From an uncultured Solobacterium sp. (GTDB lineage: Bacteria > Bacillota_I > Bacilli_A > Erysipelotrichales > Erysipelotrichaceae), in NCBI GenBank assembly GCA_927911475.1, contig CAKMPP010000041.1, forward strand, positions 1 to 28,387: a stretch of 28,387 nt of DNA, written 5' to 3'. Under the pieces are notes generated by a model, which had not been told where the DNA came from, did no database searches, and worked only from the letters and a program-made list of their open reading frames with translations. Shown piece after piece: positions 26,803 to 28,387 of the stretch (position 1 is its first letter; every line of letters starts with the position of its first letter). Both the position numbers and the translations under genes were made by a program.

Positions 26803-28387
26803 ATGAAATTTTCATATAAAGTAGCGCCTAACTATGCGGCTAAACAATCTACAACAGGCATTATGTTAGAACTTAGTTTAGCTTTGGTTGTTGTGACAGT
26901 TGCTTCTGCAATCTGGTATGGAATGACTTACGGTACTGCAGTAGGTGTTCGTGTTGTTCTATTATCACTTGCTTCTGTTGTAACTGCATTATGTACTGAA
27001 ACATTGTACTTACTTGCAAGAAAGAAGAAGGACATTGCAAAAGAATTGTTACATTCCTATGGTTGGGTAACAGGTTTAATTATTCCATTAATTACAAGAA
27101 TTAATGTTAGTTTCTACGCAATTATTATTGCAACTGCAATTGCAATCTTGTTTGGTAAGATGCTATTTGGTGGATTTGGTCAAAACATCTTCAACCCAGC
27201 AGCTTTCGCAGAAGCAATTATCATGAACTCATTTGGTGCAAGTGTTGTGGCTGATATTCAAACAGGTGCTACACCACTAGCAGTATTGAAGTCCTACGGT
27301 TGGGTAGTTGAAGGTAGTGCATTACATGAGGTATTAGATCAATTCGGAAACTTATCCGGTATGTTCTTTGGGAACTACCAGAGTGTTATCGGTGGATCAT
27401 GTGCATTATTATTAATTCTCGTTGCAGTATATCTCATTGCTAGACGCATTATTGATTATCGTTTAACAGTGACATACATCTTAACAGTATTTGTAGTATC
27501 TCTCATTGTTGGATTAATCCACGGTGCAGGTTTTGAATATGCAATCGTTAACGTATTAGCTGGTGGTGTATTATTTGCAGGTGTGTTCATGTTAACAGAC
27601 CCAGTCACTTCACCAGTATCAATTCCAGGTAGATATGTATTTGCAGTAGGGGCTGCAGCTCTTACATTGATTATCCGTTGGAAAGCTAACTTACCAGATG
27701 GTGCATTATACTCCGTCTTAATCATGAATATGTTAACTCCTGCAATTGATCAGTTACTTGATGGTAGCCAAATCAAGGATGCAGCAAAGATTGCTCGTAA
27801 GGCAGTTATCGCAATGTGTGCATTCTTAGTGTCAGTTCTTCTTGTTGGTGCAAGCTTAACAGCGAAGACTCCAACGGTTGCTGAAGAACCTAAGAAGGAT
27901 GATAAGCCAGCTGAGGCAGTAGCATTAAGTGCTGAAGACTATAGTGAAAATGAAGCAGAGTGTACAGAAACAAGCAATGATGGTACAACTGCAGTATATG
28001 CATGTAAGGCAAAGGGATTTGAAGGTGTTAACGAAGCTACAGTTACAATTGACGTAGCGAAGAAGACAGTTGTATCCTTTGCAGTTACAAAGTTCAGTGA
28101 TACAGAAGAAGTTGGTGATCTTGCAACTACAGAAGAACAACTAAAGAAATATATTGGTGCAACTGCAGATAGTAAGATTGACTCGACAACAGGTGCTTCT
28201 TTCACAAGTAAGTCACTACGCGCAATGATTGCGAAGGCATTAAATTCTGCTTCCGCAGTAGCATTAGGTGCAGAAGACTTCAAAGACAACAAAGCAGAAT
28301 GTTCAGAAACAAGCAATGATGGCACAACAGCCGTGTATGCATGTAAGGCACAAGGCTTTGAAGGTGTAAATGAAGCAACAGTTACAA
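26803..28387 (+). CDS. rnfD: RnfD fused to tandem FMN-binding domains (3' end outside window)
   Basis: The visible part is 528 residues, open to the window edge; AGGAGG precedes ATG 26803. Residues 1 to about 354 are a normal NqrB/RnfD membrane subunit with many helices. It has FGQNIFNPAAFAEAI and the flavinylation motif D151-IQTGAT157, Thr157 being the expected covalent FMN site. MLTDPVTSPVSIPG follows. After the last helix (about 334-354) and a Lys/Glu/Pro linker, the chain continues into FMN_bind (RnfG-type) repeats of 113 residues. Repeat 1 (372-484) ends with D460-STTGAS466, a flavinylation motif with Ser as acceptor. Repeat 2 begins at 485 and is cut off. Standard RnfD stops near 350. 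The tail would face outwards. Confidence 0.93.
   Translation, partial: MKFSYKVAPNYAAKQSTTGIMLELSLALVVVTVASAIWYGMTYGTAVGVRVVLLSLASVVTALCTETLYLLARKKKDIAKELLHSYGWVTGLIIPLITRINVSFYAIIIATAIAILFGKMLFGGFGQNIFNPAAFAEAIIMNSFGASVVADIQTGATPLAVLKSYGWVVEGSALHEVLDQFGNLSGMFFGNYQSVIGGSCALLLILVAVYLIARRIIDYRLTVTYILTVFVVSLIVGLIHGAGFEYAIVNVLAGGVLFAGVFMLTDPVTSPVSIPGRYVFAVGAAALTLIIRWKANLPDGALYSVLIMNMLTPAIDQLLDGSQIKDAAKIARKAVIAMCAFLVSVLLVGASLTAKTPTVAEEPKKDDKPAEAVALSAEDYSENEAECTETSNDGTTAVYACKAKGFEGVNEATVTIDVAKKTVVSFAVTKFSDTEEVGDLATTEEQLKKYIGATADSKIDSTTGASFTSKSLRAMIAKALNSASAVALGAEDFKDNKAECSETSNDGTTAVYACKAQGFEGVNEATVT
27916..28387 (+). repeat. Tandem 339-bp repeats encoding FMN-binding domains
   Basis: The first unit is 27916-28254. 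The second starts at 28255 and continues to the window end, after 133 bases. They match closely: both encode AVAL-AED, AEC-ETSNDGTTAVYACKA and GFEGVNEATVT. Each unit carries two Cys about 15 residues apart. Differences are mostly at third codon positions, which points to duplication with purifying selection. Confidence 0.85.

Noticed and set aside
27925..28325. Minus-strand open frames opposite the RnfD repeats
   Set aside because: They mirror a well-supported plus-strand domain and show Cys/Ser-rich low-complexity translation with no recognisable family.
1..28387. CRISPR arrays, insertion sequences, prophage or attachment sites
   Set aside because: No repeat-spacer pattern, transposase, integrase or flanking direct repeats seen; the tRNA genes have no adjacent integrase.

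Overview
The window is AT-rich bacterial DNA with the gene style of a low-GC Gram-positive (Bacillota). Signs of this are the division cluster sepF-ylmH-divIVA followed by a T-box leader and ileS, a long type III glutamine synthetase, lipoproteins with a Cys lipobox, and strong AGGAGG-type ribosome sites. An Erysipelotrichales-like member is my best guess from the gene mix; no rRNA is present to settle it.

Layout. 1-88: 3' end of tRNA-Phe and its terminator. 145-3334: a degenerate PfkB-fold protein overlapping a P-type ATPase. 3360-4925: tRNA-Leu(CAG), a GNAT-like acetyltransferase and a DUF554 membrane protein. 5052-9897: a polyamine-uptake operon (XRE-cupin regulator, potA, potB, potC, potD) behind a good promoter and a 17-bp inverted repeat; its PotA carries an unusual two-repeat insertion near the C-terminus. 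10025-10186: tRNA-Cys and tRNA-Leu(TAA). 10257-10607 (-): small membrane protein. 10769-15352: sepF, ylmH, divIVA, T-box, ileS. 15436-16690 (-): metK behind a SAM-I-like leader RNA. 16793-17933: AI-2E family permease. 17983-20077 (-): glutamine synthetase III. 20248-21065 (-): NifU-like protein and a divergent PAP2 protein. 21141-22786: S1-domain protein and gpi. 22844-24210: MATE exporter. 24237-25391 (-): ApbE flavin transferase. 25483-28387: rnfC, then rnfD running off the window.

The most interesting part is the right end. RnfD does not stop after its last membrane helix. It continues into an extracytoplasmic tail of tandem 113-residue FMN-binding (RnfG-like) repeats; one is complete and a second is cut by the window edge. 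RnfD has its own flavinylation motif (TGAT), the complete repeat has another (TGAS), and the gene for the enzyme that attaches FMN to such motifs (ApbE) is divergently transcribed from overlapping promoters just upstream. Together they suggest an Rnf-type membrane complex with an extended covalent flavin relay on the outer face.

A caution about quality: nine genes, including ones expected to be essential (ileS, sepF), are broken by single-base gains or losses, mostly in short homopolymers. Correcting one base at each site restores a family-length protein. I read these as consensus sequencing errors, not decay, and annotate each gene across its breaks.
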